Origin: Bog-473 sp035947875
GTDB lineage: Bacteria > Actinomycetota > Acidimicrobiia > Acidimicrobiales > RAAP-2
Direction: 5' to 3'
Assembly: GCA_035947875.1 (NCBI GenBank)
Contig: DASZJQ010000232.1
Coordinates: 1-11,660 of the forward strand
DNA length: 11,660 bases
Shown here piece after piece: positions 1-6,634 of this stretch; within the stretch, counting starts at the first letter, position 1, and each line of letters opens with the position of its first letter. The position numbers and the translations under genes are program-made. The notes under the pieces were generated by a model, which saw only the letters and a program-made list of their open reading frames with translations, had not been told where the DNA came from and did not search any database.

Positions 1-1
1 T

Positions 2-724
2 CGGCTGCTGGTGCGCTCGGTGATCGAGGACATCTCTGATCCCAAACGCACCGGATTGGGCACGGGTCGCTTCTTCACGTCCCGCCTCGATTTCACCGCG
101 GTACCCGACGCCGACGTCCCCGAGGACCCCAGCCCCGAGGAGATCGTGGCCTTGGCCGAACGTGGTGAGCCGGTCGCCACCATGCACTTTCGCATCCTCA
201 AATACCTCCCCCCGGCCCGTCGGTCGGCGGCTGGTGCGGAATCGACGGCAGCACCGGAGCGACCGCCCCGCCCCCGTCCGGCGCTGACCCAGGACAACGC
301 CTTCTGGTTCGAGGGCGCCCGGGCTCACCACCTCCTCATTCAGCACTGCACCTCATGCGGGACGTTGCGGCATCCACCCCTGCCGGCGTGCGGCACCTGT
401 CGATCATTCGAGTGGGATACCGTGACGGCGAGCGGTCGCGGCACCCTGTATTCCTTTGTCGTGGTGCACTACCCCCAGGTACCGTCCTTCGAGTACCCCC
501 TGGCCATCGGGCTGGTCGAGCTGGAGGAAGGGACGCGGGTCGTGGCCAACGTTGAAGGCGTCGAACGCCGTGACTTGCATATCGGTATGGCGCTCGAGGC
601 CACGTTCGTCGATTACGACGATGAGCTCTCGCTCCCCGTCTTCCGGCCCGCCTCCGCACCACCTGCCTCCGCACCACCTGCCACCGCACGACCTGCCACC
701 GCACCATCTGGAGGGACGACCTGA
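2..724 (+). CDS. chsH2: ChsH2-like MaoC/DUF35 fusion, 5'-truncated by window edge
   Basis: In the steroid pathway ChsH2 pairs with ChsH1 as the enoyl-CoA hydratase of the last side-chain cycle, and its C-terminal DUF35 domain docks the aldolase Ltp2. The frame is open from base 2, so the GTG at 11 is probably internal and the true start lies upstream. Numbering from that GTG, residues 1-66 look like the end of a MaoC-like hot-dog domain (KRTGLGTGRFF, then VATMHFRILKY). A Pro/Ala-rich linker follows at about 68-92. The DUF35 module comes next, with a zinc ribbon of four cysteines (C113, C116, C127, C130) and an OB-fold at about 135-212. The C-terminus is an odd Ala/Pro-rich tail encoded by 15-bp tandem repeats. 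The stop overlaps the next gene's ATG by one base (TGATG). The domain pairing and the chsH1 and ltp2 neighbours make the call firm; the exact steroid substrate is inferred. Confidence 0.85.
   Translation, partial: RLLVRSVIEDISDPKRTGLGTGRFFTSRLDFTAVPDADVPEDPSPEEIVALAERGEPVATMHFRILKYLPPARRSAAGAESTAAPERPPRPRPALTQDNAFWFEGARAHHLLIQHCTSCGTLRHPPLPACGTCRSFEWDTVTASGRGTLYSFVVVHYPQVPSFEYPLAIGLVELEEGTRVVANVEGVERRDLHIGMALEATFVDYDDELSLPVFRPASAPPASAPPATARPATAPSGGTT
651..710. repeat. Four 15-bp tandem repeats at the 3' end of chsH2
   Basis: The units are 651-665, 666-680, 681-695 and 696-710. Units 1 and 2 are identical (CCTCCGCACCACCTG); units 3 and 4 differ at two or three positions. The period is a multiple of three, so the array stays in frame and encodes the Ala/Pro/Ser/Thr tail after the OB-fold. 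Copy number could vary without breaking the gene. Confidence 0.9.
710..715 (+). promoter_or_regulatory. Shine-Dalgarno site for the chsE1-like gene
   Basis: GGAGGG lies 8 bases before the ATG at 724, directly after the repeat array and inside the last codons of chsH2. It supports 724 as the start and suggests efficient translation at the junction. Confidence 0.7.
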
Positions 725-1863
725 TGGACTTCGCCTTCACCGAGGAGCAGCACGCGGTGTCCGAGGCGGCCATGGGCCTGCTCGGCGGCCTGGTCGATGC
801 AGAACGCATCCTCGCCGTCGAGCAGACCGACGATGTGGTCGACCGCGAGCTGTGGGCCGCGCTCTCGGCCGCCGACCTGCTCGGCCTGGCCGTACCCGAG
901 GCGCATGGGGGTGCCGGGTACGGATTGACCGAACTGTGTCTGCTGCTCCAGGCGCAGGGCAACGTGGTGGCCCCCGTCCCTCTGTGGGCCACCTTGGTGC
1001 TGGGCGCGTTGCCCCTGGCCCAATTCGGCTCGCCCGAACTGCAGGCGCGCTGGCTGCCGGGCGTGGTGGCCGGCGACGTCATGCTCACCGCCGCCTTGAA
1101 CGGGGTGGCCATGGGCGTACACGGCGTTCCGCCTGTCACCGCCACCGCGGTGGGCGACGGTTGGGTGCTCAACGGCACCGAGCTGGCTGTGCCCCAGGCG
1201 CATCTGGCGCAGCGCATCGTGGTGCCGGCCCACACCGCCGATGAGGAGATCGTCCTCCTGTTGGTCGACCCGCAGGCCCCGGGCGTGTCGCTGGAACGCA
1301 CGGTGACCACCAACCGGGAGATCCATCCCCACCTCCACCTCACCGACGTCGCGGTGCCGGCCGGCGAGGTCCTGGTTGACCCGACCTCGGCCCGAGCGGC
1401 CCTCGAGACGCTCGTCATGGCCGCCACCGCGGGCCTGTGCGCGCTCCAGGTCGGGGTCTGCGAGTCGGCCCTGCGCCAGACCGCCCTCTACCTCAACCAA
1501 CGCAACCAGTTCGGGCGGCCCCTCAGCAGCTTTCAGGGCACCATGTTGCGGGCGGCCGACGCTGCCATCGACATCGAGGCCATGCGGGTCACCCTGTGGA
1601 ACGCCACCTGGCTCTTCGATACCGGTCGTGACGCCACCGACGCCGTCCAGGTGGCCAAGTGGCAGGCCTCCGAGCGCGGCCAGCGCACGGTGCACGCCAC
1701 CCAGCACCTGCACGGTGGCATGGGGGCCGACATCACCTACCCGATCCACCGCTACTTCCTCTGGGGCAAGCAGCTGGAGCTCCTGCTCGGAGGTCCCAGC
1801 CTGCAGTTGGCCCGTATCGGGGCCGGCATCGCGGCGCGGGCGTTGGCCGAGGCCAAGCCATGA
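724..1863 (+). CDS. chsE1: ChsE1 (FadE28)-like acyl-CoA dehydrogenase
   Basis: This 379-residue protein has the full acyl-CoA dehydrogenase fold. The N-terminal helical domain (about 1-115) begins MDFAFTEEQ, the beta domain spans about 116-215, and the C-terminal helical domain holds LNQRNQFGRPLSSFQ (about 258-272) and HLHGGMGADITYPIHRYF. The HGGMGxDxTYPxHRY block followed by LLGGPS closely matches my recollection of mycobacterial FadE28 (ChsE1). That protein forms an alpha2-beta2 enzyme with FadE29 (ChsE2) and dehydrogenates the 3-carbon steroid side chain as its CoA thioester. At the usual C-terminal catalytic-Glu position (the E of YEGT in medium-chain enzymes) this protein reads GG, as expected for the non-catalytic ChsE1 subunit. 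Glu228 lies where isovaleryl-type enzymes carry their base, so activity on its own cannot be excluded. It is coupled on both sides (TGATG before, ATGA after). Confidence 0.85.
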   Translation: MDFAFTEEQHAVSEAAMGLLGGLVDAERILAVEQTDDVVDRELWAALSAADLLGLAVPEAHGGAGYGLTELCLLLQAQGNVVAPVPLWATLVLGALPLAQFGSPELQARWLPGVVAGDVMLTAALNGVAMGVHGVPPVTATAVGDGWVLNGTELAVPQAHLAQRIVVPAHTADEEIVLLLVDPQAPGVSLERTVTTNREIHPHLHLTDVAVPAGEVLVDPTSARAALETLVMAATAGLCALQVGVCESALRQTALYLNQRNQFGRPLSSFQGTMLRAADAAIDIEAMRVTLWNATWLFDTGRDATDAVQVAKWQASERGQRTVHATQHLHGGMGADITYPIHRYFLWGKQLELLLGGPSLQLARIGAGIAARALAEAKP

Positions 1864-2339
1864 CGGGCACGGCCACGGGTACGGGCACGGGCCGGCCCGA
1901 GGCGCTCGCCTTCGCCGACGTCAACGTGGGGGACGAGTTGCCGATTCTCGTCCTGCCGATCACCCGCACCCTCATCGTGTCGGGCGCCCTGGCCAGTCGC
2001 GACTACCAGGACGTGCACCACGACTCCGAACTGGCCAAGTCACGGGGCTCGAAGGACATCTTCATGAACATCTTGACGACCAACGGTCTGGTCGGCCGCT
2101 ACGTCACCGACTGGTCGGGACCCTCCAGCCTGATCACTGAAGTGAAGATCCGCCTCGGTGCGCCCAACTACCCCGACGACACCATGACCTTCACCGGATC
2201 GGTCGCCGACAAGGCACCGCTGGCCGAGGATGGCCAGCGCGGTGTGGTCACGGTGGCCGTCCGCGGCGCCAACCAACTGGGTGACCATGTCACCGGCACC
2301 GTCGTCGTCTCGCTGCCGATGAGCACTGAGTCGGCGTGA
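1860..2339 (+). CDS. chsH1: ChsH1-like MaoC-family enoyl-CoA hydratase
   Basis: The product is 159 residues, a single hot-dog hydratase, predicted to pair with ChsH2 and hydrate the steroid enoyl-CoA made by the ChsE enzyme. The hydratase-2 signature D-x4-H is visible as D48 and H53 within SRDYQDVHHD. It is followed by the glycine-containing helix SKDIFMNILTTNGLVGRYV. The frame stays open upstream inside chsE1, but the ATG at 1860 overlaps the chsE1 stop (ATGA) and has GAGG at 1849-1852, so it is the best start. The first 11 residues are a Thr/Gly run encoded by a hexanucleotide repeat and are unlikely to be part of the fold. The length fits single-domain MaoC proteins. Confidence 0.87.
   Translation: MTGTATGTGTGRPEALAFADVNVGDELPILVLPITRTLIVSGALASRDYQDVHHDSELAKSRGSKDIFMNILTTNGLVGRYVTDWSGPSSLITEVKIRLGAPNYPDDTMTFTGSVADKAPLAEDGQRGVVTVAVRGANQLGDHVTGTVVVSLPMSTESA
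1863..1892. repeat. Five degenerate 6-bp repeats at the 5' end of chsH1
   Basis: The hexamers ACGGGC, ACGGCC, ACGGGT, ACGGGC, ACGGGC run directly after the start codon and encode alternating Thr-Gly/Ala. The array is in frame and gives a flexible low-complexity N-terminus. Confidence 0.8.
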
Positions 2340-3517
2340 GTCCGCACCGCTTCGCCGGAGAGGTGGCGATCGCCGGCATCGGTGCCACGGAGTTCTCCAA
2401 GGACTCGGGTCGCTCCGAGTTGCGCCTGGCCGCCGAAGCGGTCGACCTGGCGCTGAGGGATGCGGGGATCCTGCCGGGGGAGGTCGACGGCATGGTCAGC
2501 TTCAGTTCCGACACCAATCCGGACATCGACATCGCCCGCAGCCTCGGTATGGGTGACCTCACCTTCTTCAGCCGCATCCACTATGGCGGCGGTGCCGCCG
2601 CCGGCACCGTGCAGCAAGCCGCTCTGGCCGTGCAGGCGGGCGTGGCCGACGTGGTCGTGTGCTACCGCGCCTTCAACGAGCGCTCCGGGGCGCGGTTCGG
2701 TGCCGGGGTGCAGGGGCGTCCCCCCATGGCCACTGCCGAGAGCGCGCACCTGGCCTCCTACCTTCCCGTGGGCCTGTTGACGCCGGCCTCCTGGGTGGCC
2801 ATGGCGGCGCAGCGCTACCTCCACGTCAACGGGGCCACCAGTGAGGACCTGGGACGGGTGGCCGTGGCCGACCGCAAGCACGCGGCGACCAACCCCAAGG
2901 CCTGGTTCTTCGAGCAGCCGATCACCCTGGAGCAGCATCAGGAAAGCCGCTACATCGTCGATCCGCTCCACCTGCTCGACTGCTGCCAGGAGACCGATGG
3001 GGGACAGGCCCTCGTCGTCACGTCCCTGGAGCGGGCGCGCGACCTCCCGAGCACGCCGGCCGTGATCCAGGCGGCCGTCCAGGGTTCAGGTGCCGGCCAG
3101 GACATGATGACCAGCTACTACCGCGACGATCTGCTGGGGTTGCCGGAGATGGCCGTGGTGGCCCGCCAACTGTGGGAGACCTCGGGCCTCGGGCCCGACG
3201 ACATGCAGGCCGCCATCCTCTACGACCACTTCACGCCCTATGTCCTCTACCAACTGGAGGAGCTCGGCTTCTGTGCCAAGGGGGAGGCCAAGGACTTCAT
3301 CCGGGGCGGGCGTATCGAGATCGGCGGAGGCCTGCCCATCAATACCCACGGGGGGCAGCTCGGAGAGGCCTACCTCCACGGCATGAACGGCATCGCCGAG
3401 GGCGTCCGGCTCGTCCGCGGCACGTCGATCAACCAGGTCCCCGCTCTCGAACACGTGGTGGTCACCGCCGGGACCGGTGTCCCGACCAGTGGCCTCGTGC
3501 TCGGGGTCGATCGTTAA
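2336..3517 (+). CDS. ltp2: Ltp2-like thiolase-fold steroid side-chain aldolase
   Basis: The 393-residue protein belongs to the SCP-x/lipid-transfer thiolase group. Known Ltp2 is not a thiolase: with the ChsH2 DUF35 domain it performs the retro-aldol cleavage that releases propionyl-CoA and leaves a 17-keto steroid. The sequence fits. The usual nucleophilic Cys region reads GGGAAAG (about 84-90) with no Cys, while the HGG loop NTHGG (336-340) is kept. Tyr296 (LYDHFTPY) and Tyr346 (AYLHGMN) are present and, as far as I recall, match the two tyrosines implicated in Ltp2 catalysis. The start is GTG at 2336, overlapping the chsH1 stop (GTGA). No strong Shine-Dalgarno is seen, so translational coupling is likely. 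It is the last gene of the overlapping run. Confidence 0.86.
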   Translation: MSPHRFAGEVAIAGIGATEFSKDSGRSELRLAAEAVDLALRDAGILPGEVDGMVSFSSDTNPDIDIARSLGMGDLTFFSRIHYGGGAAAGTVQQAALAVQAGVADVVVCYRAFNERSGARFGAGVQGRPPMATAESAHLASYLPVGLLTPASWVAMAAQRYLHVNGATSEDLGRVAVADRKHAATNPKAWFFEQPITLEQHQESRYIVDPLHLLDCCQETDGGQALVVTSLERARDLPSTPAVIQAAVQGSGAGQDMMTSYYRDDLLGLPEMAVVARQLWETSGLGPDDMQAAILYDHFTPYVLYQLEELGFCAKGEAKDFIRGGRIEIGGGLPINTHGGQLGEAYLHGMNGIAEGVRLVRGTSINQVPALEHVVVTAGTGVPTSGLVLGVDR

Positions 3518-3527
3518 GGGTCGATCG
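3504..3527. repeat. 10-bp direct repeat spanning the ltp2 stop
   Basis: GGGTCGATCG occurs at 3504-3513 and again at 3518-3527, flanking the TAA stop. The following gap to the ABM gene (3518-3627) also has a perfect 12-bp palindrome, GGGGCCGGCCCC (3581-3592). It has no loop or T-run, so I do not call it a terminator. Nothing else is seen in that gap. Confidence 0.6.
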
Positions 3528-3627
3528 CGAGGGCGCATCGACAAGGGCGCAAGCGTCGACACCGGGGGCGCCACTCACGCGGGGCCGGCCCCGACCCATG
3601 GCCGAAGCGCCGCCAGCCCGACGGCCC

Positions 3628-3942
3628 TCAACCCGACGGACTCACCCTCCGCTGGCTCTGATCGGTGGCGTCGTAGAAGGCGAGGGAGATCGACGTGGGG
3701 GTCACCTCGTCACCGGAGGGTTTCGGGCCGGCTTCCATACCGGAGAGATGAGCGTCGAGGTCACTCTGGCTCTCCCAGCGTTCGAAGAGGAGCACCCGAT
3801 GCGGCTCAATCGGGTCGGCACTGAAGGTGTACTCGAGGCATCCCGCCTCGGCCCGGGACGCTCGCATCAAGTCATGGCGACTGGCGATGAACTCCTCACG
3901 CTGGTCCGGTTCGACCTCGAATGTTCCACCGACGATGATCAC
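3628..3942 (-). CDS. ABM-domain (YgiN-like) small protein
   Basis: A 104-residue single-domain protein of the antibiotic biosynthesis monooxygenase fold (dimeric alpha/beta barrel). Visible family marks are the EPDQREEF helix start (11-18), EAGCLEYTF (32-40), the LLFERWES strand (51-58) and LDAHL (62-66). Members include cofactor-free quinol monooxygenases and others of unknown substrate, so the reaction cannot be named. The start is GTG at 3942-3940, backed by a strong AGGAGG in the minus-strand leader (3952-3947). The gene points toward ltp2 and is divergent from the DUF427 gene. Its place between steroid-type genes hints at a role in quinone or aromatic-intermediate handling, but this is only inference. 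Confidence 0.82.
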   Translation of the reverse strand: MIIVGGTFEVEPDQREEFIASRHDLMRASRAEAGCLEYTFSADPIEPHRVLLFERWESQSDLDAHLSGMEAGPKPSGDEVTPTSISLAFYDATDQSQRRVSPSG

Positions 3943-3946
3943 GTTG

Positions 3947-3952
3947 CCTCCT
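3947..3952 (-). promoter_or_regulatory. Shine-Dalgarno site deciding the ABM start
   Basis: AGGAGG on the minus strand ends four bases before the GTG start at 3942, favouring this GTG over any later start. Confidence 0.7.
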
Positions 3953-3958
3953 GCGTTC

Positions 3959-3988
3959 TGACTGGACTGACCGCATGATGCCTACCAT
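3959..3988 (+). promoter_or_regulatory. Weak candidate promoter for the DUF427 gene
   Basis: TACCAT (3983-3988) fits the TAnnnT pattern, with TGACTG (3959-3964) 18 bases upstream as a poor -35 box. The divergent intergenic region (3943-4055) must hold promoters for both flanking genes, but the sequence signal is weak. Confidence 0.25.
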
Positions 3989-4043
3989 GGGAGGAGGCGA
4001 CCGAGCACCGAAGACGGCGCCCAACGCTGTTTGATTCGACCCC

Positions 4044-4050
4044 GAGGAGG
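4044..4050 (+). promoter_or_regulatory. Shine-Dalgarno site deciding the DUF427 start
   Basis: GAGGAGG lies five bases before the GTG at 4056, which identifies the start of the tandem-DUF427 gene. Confidence 0.75.
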
Positions 4051-4055
4051 AACGG

Positions 4056-4820
4056 GTGAGCGACTACCCGCAGGCCATCGTCCCCGAGAATCACGTAGAG
4101 CCGGTCCCGCGGCGCATCCGAGCCATGGTGGGCGATCGCGTGATCGTCGACACGACGAGGGCCCTTTACGTATGGGAGTGGCCCAACTACCCGCAGTACT
4201 ACATCCCTTTGACCGACATCGACGCCAGCGTGCTAGTCGATGAACAACACGAGGAACACTTGCGGCGGGGGACCGCGAAGCGCCTGGGGATCCGTGTTGC
4301 TGACGATCATCGTCCCGGCGTGGCGCACCGCTATACCGACTCGGACATCGATGGCATCACCGGCACAGTTCGCTTCGACTGGGCCGCGCTCGACAGCTGG
4401 TTCGAGGAGGACGAGCAAGTGTTCGTGCACCCTCGGAACCCGTACGCGCGGGTCGACGCGCTGCGCTCCACCCGTACGGTGACCGTCAGCCTCGATGCGG
4501 TCGAGTTGGCCCGCTCGTCCTCGCCGGTGATGGTGTTCGAGACCGGACTGCCGACCCGCTACTACTTCAATCGCACCGAGGTGCACTTCGAGCACCTGGT
4601 GGGATCCGACACCGTCACCTCGTGCCCGTACAAGGGTCAGACCAGCGGCTATTGGTCGGTCCGCCTGGGGGATCGTACGATCCCCGACCTCGCCTGGGCC
4701 TACGACTTCCCCACGCGTCAACTGCTGCCCATCGCGGGACTGGTCTCCTTCTACAACGAGAAGACCGACATCGAGATCGACGGCCAACGGCTGGATCGCC
4801 CGAACACGCACTTCTCGTAG
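4056..4820 (+). CDS. Tandem DUF427 protein
   Basis: The 254-residue protein carries two DUF427 units. The second (about 140-245) is canonical: a conserved Arg region followed by RYYFNRTEV (168-176), LVGSDTVTSCPYKG (181-194), YWSV (199-202) and the aromatic stretch WAYDFPT. The first (about 18-110) is degenerate. It keeps RVIVDTTRALYVWEWPNYPQYYIP (its start at about 28) but lacks the CPYKG core. The biochemical role of DUF427 is not established, so no function is assigned. It is predicted cytosolic, with no signal peptide or membrane segment. The GTG start follows an excellent Shine-Dalgarno site. The 73-bp gap to the next gene contains a direct repeat and a possible promoter, so co-transcription is not required. 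Confidence 0.85.
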   Translation: MSDYPQAIVPENHVEPVPRRIRAMVGDRVIVDTTRALYVWEWPNYPQYYIPLTDIDASVLVDEQHEEHLRRGTAKRLGIRVADDHRPGVAHRYTDSDIDGITGTVRFDWAALDSWFEEDEQVFVHPRNPYARVDALRSTRTVTVSLDAVELARSSSPVMVFETGLPTRYYFNRTEVHFEHLVGSDTVTSCPYKGQTSGYWSVRLGDRTIPDLAWAYDFPTRQLLPIAGLVSFYNEKTDIEIDGQRLDRPNTHFS

Positions 4821-4831
4821 CCGCGACGGTT

Positions 4832-4871
4832 CACGCCCCGGTACGGACGGGTACACCACGCCCCGCTACGG
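4832..4871. repeat. Pair of 15-bp direct repeats upstream of the LLM gene
   Basis: CACGCCCCGGTACGG (4832-4846) and CACGCCCCGCTACGG (4857-4871) differ by one base and are spaced 25 bp start to start. They lie just upstream of the candidate -10 box of the following gene, where an activator or repressor could bind. That role is inference. Confidence 0.75.
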
Positions 4872-4881
4872 GCCGGAGCAC

Positions 4882-4887
4882 TAGGGT
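4882..4887 (+). promoter_or_regulatory. Candidate -10 box of a leaderless transcript
   Basis: TAGGGT fits the actinobacterial TAnnnT pattern and ends six bases before the ATG at 4894. Transcription would therefore start at or next to the start codon. No good -35 box is seen, and the upstream GGAG (4875-4878) is too far from the ATG to be a convincing Shine-Dalgarno site. Confidence 0.4.
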
Positions 4888-4893
4888 CACGCC

Positions 4894-5808
4894 ATGAAAT
4901 TCTGGGTGACGTACCCGTTGGTCGCACATCCGCACAATCCCGAATTCCTGACGAAGTCTGCCCTCACCCGTTTCTGCGTCGCCGCCGAAGACGCCGGATT
5001 CGAAGGAATCGGATTCACCGACCATCCGGCCCCGACCGAGCGCTGGTTGCAGGCCGGAGGGCACGATGCCGTCGACCCGTTCACCGCCCTCTCCTTCTGC
5101 GCGGCGGTAACCGATCGGCTGCGCTTGATCCCCAACATTCTGGTGCTGCCGTATCGCAACCCGTTCCTCGTGGCCAAGGCCGCCGCCACGCTCGACGCCT
5201 TCTCCGGCGGGCGGTTCACCCTGGCCGTGGCTACCGGCTACATGCGCGGCGAGTACCACGCCCTCGGGGTCGACTTCGACCGGCGCAACGCGCTCTTCGA
5301 TGAGGCCATCGAGGTGATCCTGGGCGTCTGGAGCGAGGATGACTTCACCTTTGACGGACTGACCTTCACCGCCAAGGGCCAAACGGCCAACCCCAAACCG
5401 CATCCGCATCCGCCCATCTGGATCGGTGGCAACAGCCGCCTCTCCCGTCGACGGGTGGCCCGCTACGGGAACGGCTGGAGCCCCTTCCCGGCGCCGCGGG
5501 TCCTAGCCCAGACCACGAAGTCACCGGCTCTCGAGACGGTGGACGACCTCCGCCCCATGCTGGATGAGCTCTGGCAGTTGGTGGAGGAAGGCGGACGAGA
5601 CCGGGGCGAGATCGACGTGGCGTTCGGATCGAGTGCCGGTGGCGACCCGGGCAGCGAGCACTTCAATCCCGACGCCCAGCTGGTGGCCTCGGCCGAACTC
5701 GGCGCACTCGGGGTCACCTGGTCAGGTATCAGCGTGCCGGGTGACTCCCTCGACCATGCGCTCGAGACGCTGCAACGGTTCGGCGACTCGGTAATCCGCC
5801 GGCATTGA
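4894..5808 (+). CDS. LLM-class flavin/F420-type oxidoreductase
   Basis: This 304-residue TIM-barrel protein belongs to the luciferase-like (LLM) superfamily and resembles the F420-dependent TIGR03619-type group. Visible marks are the N-terminal strand MKFWVTYPLV, GFEGIGFTDHPAPT (35-48), the LRLIPNILVLPYRNP segment (76-90), SGGRFTLAVATGYMRGEY (104-121) and the PPIWIGGNS strand (173-181). F420 is favoured over FMN on family resemblance only; substrate and cofactor are not proven. The start at 4894 is the first residue of the barrel's beta-1 strand, consistent with a leaderless mRNA. In steroid regulons such proteins often accompany acyl-CoA enzymes, but their reactions are largely unassigned. 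It converges on the methyltransferase gene. Confidence 0.85.
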   Translation: MKFWVTYPLVAHPHNPEFLTKSALTRFCVAAEDAGFEGIGFTDHPAPTERWLQAGGHDAVDPFTALSFCAAVTDRLRLIPNILVLPYRNPFLVAKAAATLDAFSGGRFTLAVATGYMRGEYHALGVDFDRRNALFDEAIEVILGVWSEDDFTFDGLTFTAKGQTANPKPHPHPPIWIGGNSRLSRRRVARYGNGWSPFPAPRVLAQTTKSPALETVDDLRPMLDELWQLVEEGGRDRGEIDVAFGSSAGGDPGSEHFNPDAQLVASAELGALGVTWSGISVPGDSLDHALETLQRFGDSVIRRH

Positions 5809-5817
5809 CTCGAGTCA
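5806..5817. repeat. Perfect 12-bp palindrome over the LLM stop codon
   Basis: TGACTCGAGTCA begins with the LLM stop codon (TGA, 5806-5808). It lies at the junction of two converging genes. It has no loop and no T-run, so terminator function is doubtful; it may be a protein-binding site. Confidence 0.6.
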
Positions 5818-5826
5818 CTCAGCCGA

Positions 5827-5914
5827 AGATCAGGAGCCGCGGAGAGCACGGGCGGGAGATCAGGAGCCCGGAGGTCACGACTCGGAGATCACGAGCCGGA
5901 GGCCGGCGTCAATC
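5827..5914. repeat. Three degenerate ~30-bp direct repeats between converging genes
   Basis: The units begin at 5827, 5857 and 5886, each with AGATCAGGAGCC or the variant AGATCACGAGCC followed by a CGGAG-type core. Units 1 and 2 lie between the two genes, apart from the last bases of unit 2. Unit 3 lies inside the 3' end of the methyltransferase gene (last codons encode RLVISES). This suggests a tandem duplication of the gene end. Confidence 0.7.
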
Positions 5915-6615
5915 GACTCTCTCTGGAGTAGGTCGGAATGGCGTCGCTGCCACGCGCCACTGTCCAGGTCGCGGGCCAGCTGGGCCATGCCGGGTTCCAC
6001 GTCGGTGGGGTCGAGGCGAGCGAGGACGGAGATGTTGGCCCGAAGCGACGGTGAAAGGTACTGCTCCGGCCGGCGCCAGTAGGCCGAGGCGAACCCGTCG
6101 GTGCAGTCGGCGGGCGTCAGGACGACCTCGACCCGGCATGGTCCCAACCCGTCGATCACCTCTTCCAGCGGCGCCGTGTCGGCGAATCCGACCGAAGCCG
6201 GAACGTACTCGGTGAAGACCCACAACGCGTCGTGCATCGAAGGATCGAAGGTGAAGATCACCTGACGATCGGCCACGCGGCACATCTCCGCCAAGCCAGC
6301 GCGCAGGTCCAGCCAATGGTGCACCGTCATCGAGGCCATGGCCACGTCGAAGGAGCGATCCGGGAACGGGAGGTGCTCGGCGGCACCACGAACCACCGGC
6401 GCGCCGCCGGGCCCACGCTGACCCACCATGACGGCCGATGGCTCGACGGCGACGACGCTCCGGGTGGCGTCCTCGTACGAGCCGGTCCCCGCACCGACGT
6501 TGACGATGCGTGCGGCGTCACCGATGGCCGACCAGATCTGGGCGGCGATACGAGGATCGGGCCGGCGGAAGCGTGTGTAGCCGCGGCCGATGGTGTCGTA
6601 GCGCTGCGCCGTCAT
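5875..6615 (-). CDS. Class I SAM-dependent methyltransferase
   Basis: The 246-residue product has the Rossmann methyltransferase layout (Methyltransf_11 type). It opens YDTIGRGYTRFRRPDPR (6-22), followed by SAM-binding motif I VNVGAGTGSYE (38-48), VVAVEPSAVMVGQR (acidic ribose-binding position), GAAEHLPFPDRSFDVAMASMTVHHW (motifs II-III) and a C-terminal substrate lobe. The reading frame extends to 6699, but the protein fold begins at the ATG at 6615 and the earlier part overlaps the ligase gene, so I choose 6615. It follows the FadD17-like gene by 19 bases, so the two are probably one operon under the same KstR-type promoter. The Shine-Dalgarno is weak. The substrate is unknown; a steroid or acyl intermediate is possible from context only. 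Confidence 0.82.
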   Translation of the reverse strand: MTAQRYDTIGRGYTRFRRPDPRIAAQIWSAIGDAARIVNVGAGTGSYEDATRSVVAVEPSAVMVGQRGPGGAPVVRGAAEHLPFPDRSFDVAMASMTVHHWLDLRAGLAEMCRVADRQVIFTFDPSMHDALWVFTEYVPASVGFADTAPLEEVIDGLGPCRVEVVLTPADCTDGFASAYWRRPEQYLSPSLRANISVLARLDPTDVEPGMAQLARDLDSGAWQRRHSDLLQRESIDAGLRLVISES

Positions 6616-6634
6616 GGTCGCAGAGCTGACATGG

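Noticed and set aside
336..1749. Long minus-strand open frames opposite chsH2 and chsE1
   Set aside because: They are shadows of GC-rich plus-strand genes: compositionally biased (Arg/Gly/His-rich), with no recognisable domain, while the plus strand has clear families.
3581..3592. GC palindrome as a terminator after ltp2
   Set aside because: It has no loop bases and no T-run, so it cannot form a normal intrinsic terminator.
4022..4032. AACGCTGTT near the DUF427 start as a second KstR-type half-palindrome
   Set aside because: The AAC and GTT halves are separated by three bases instead of two and the outer T/A positions do not fit.
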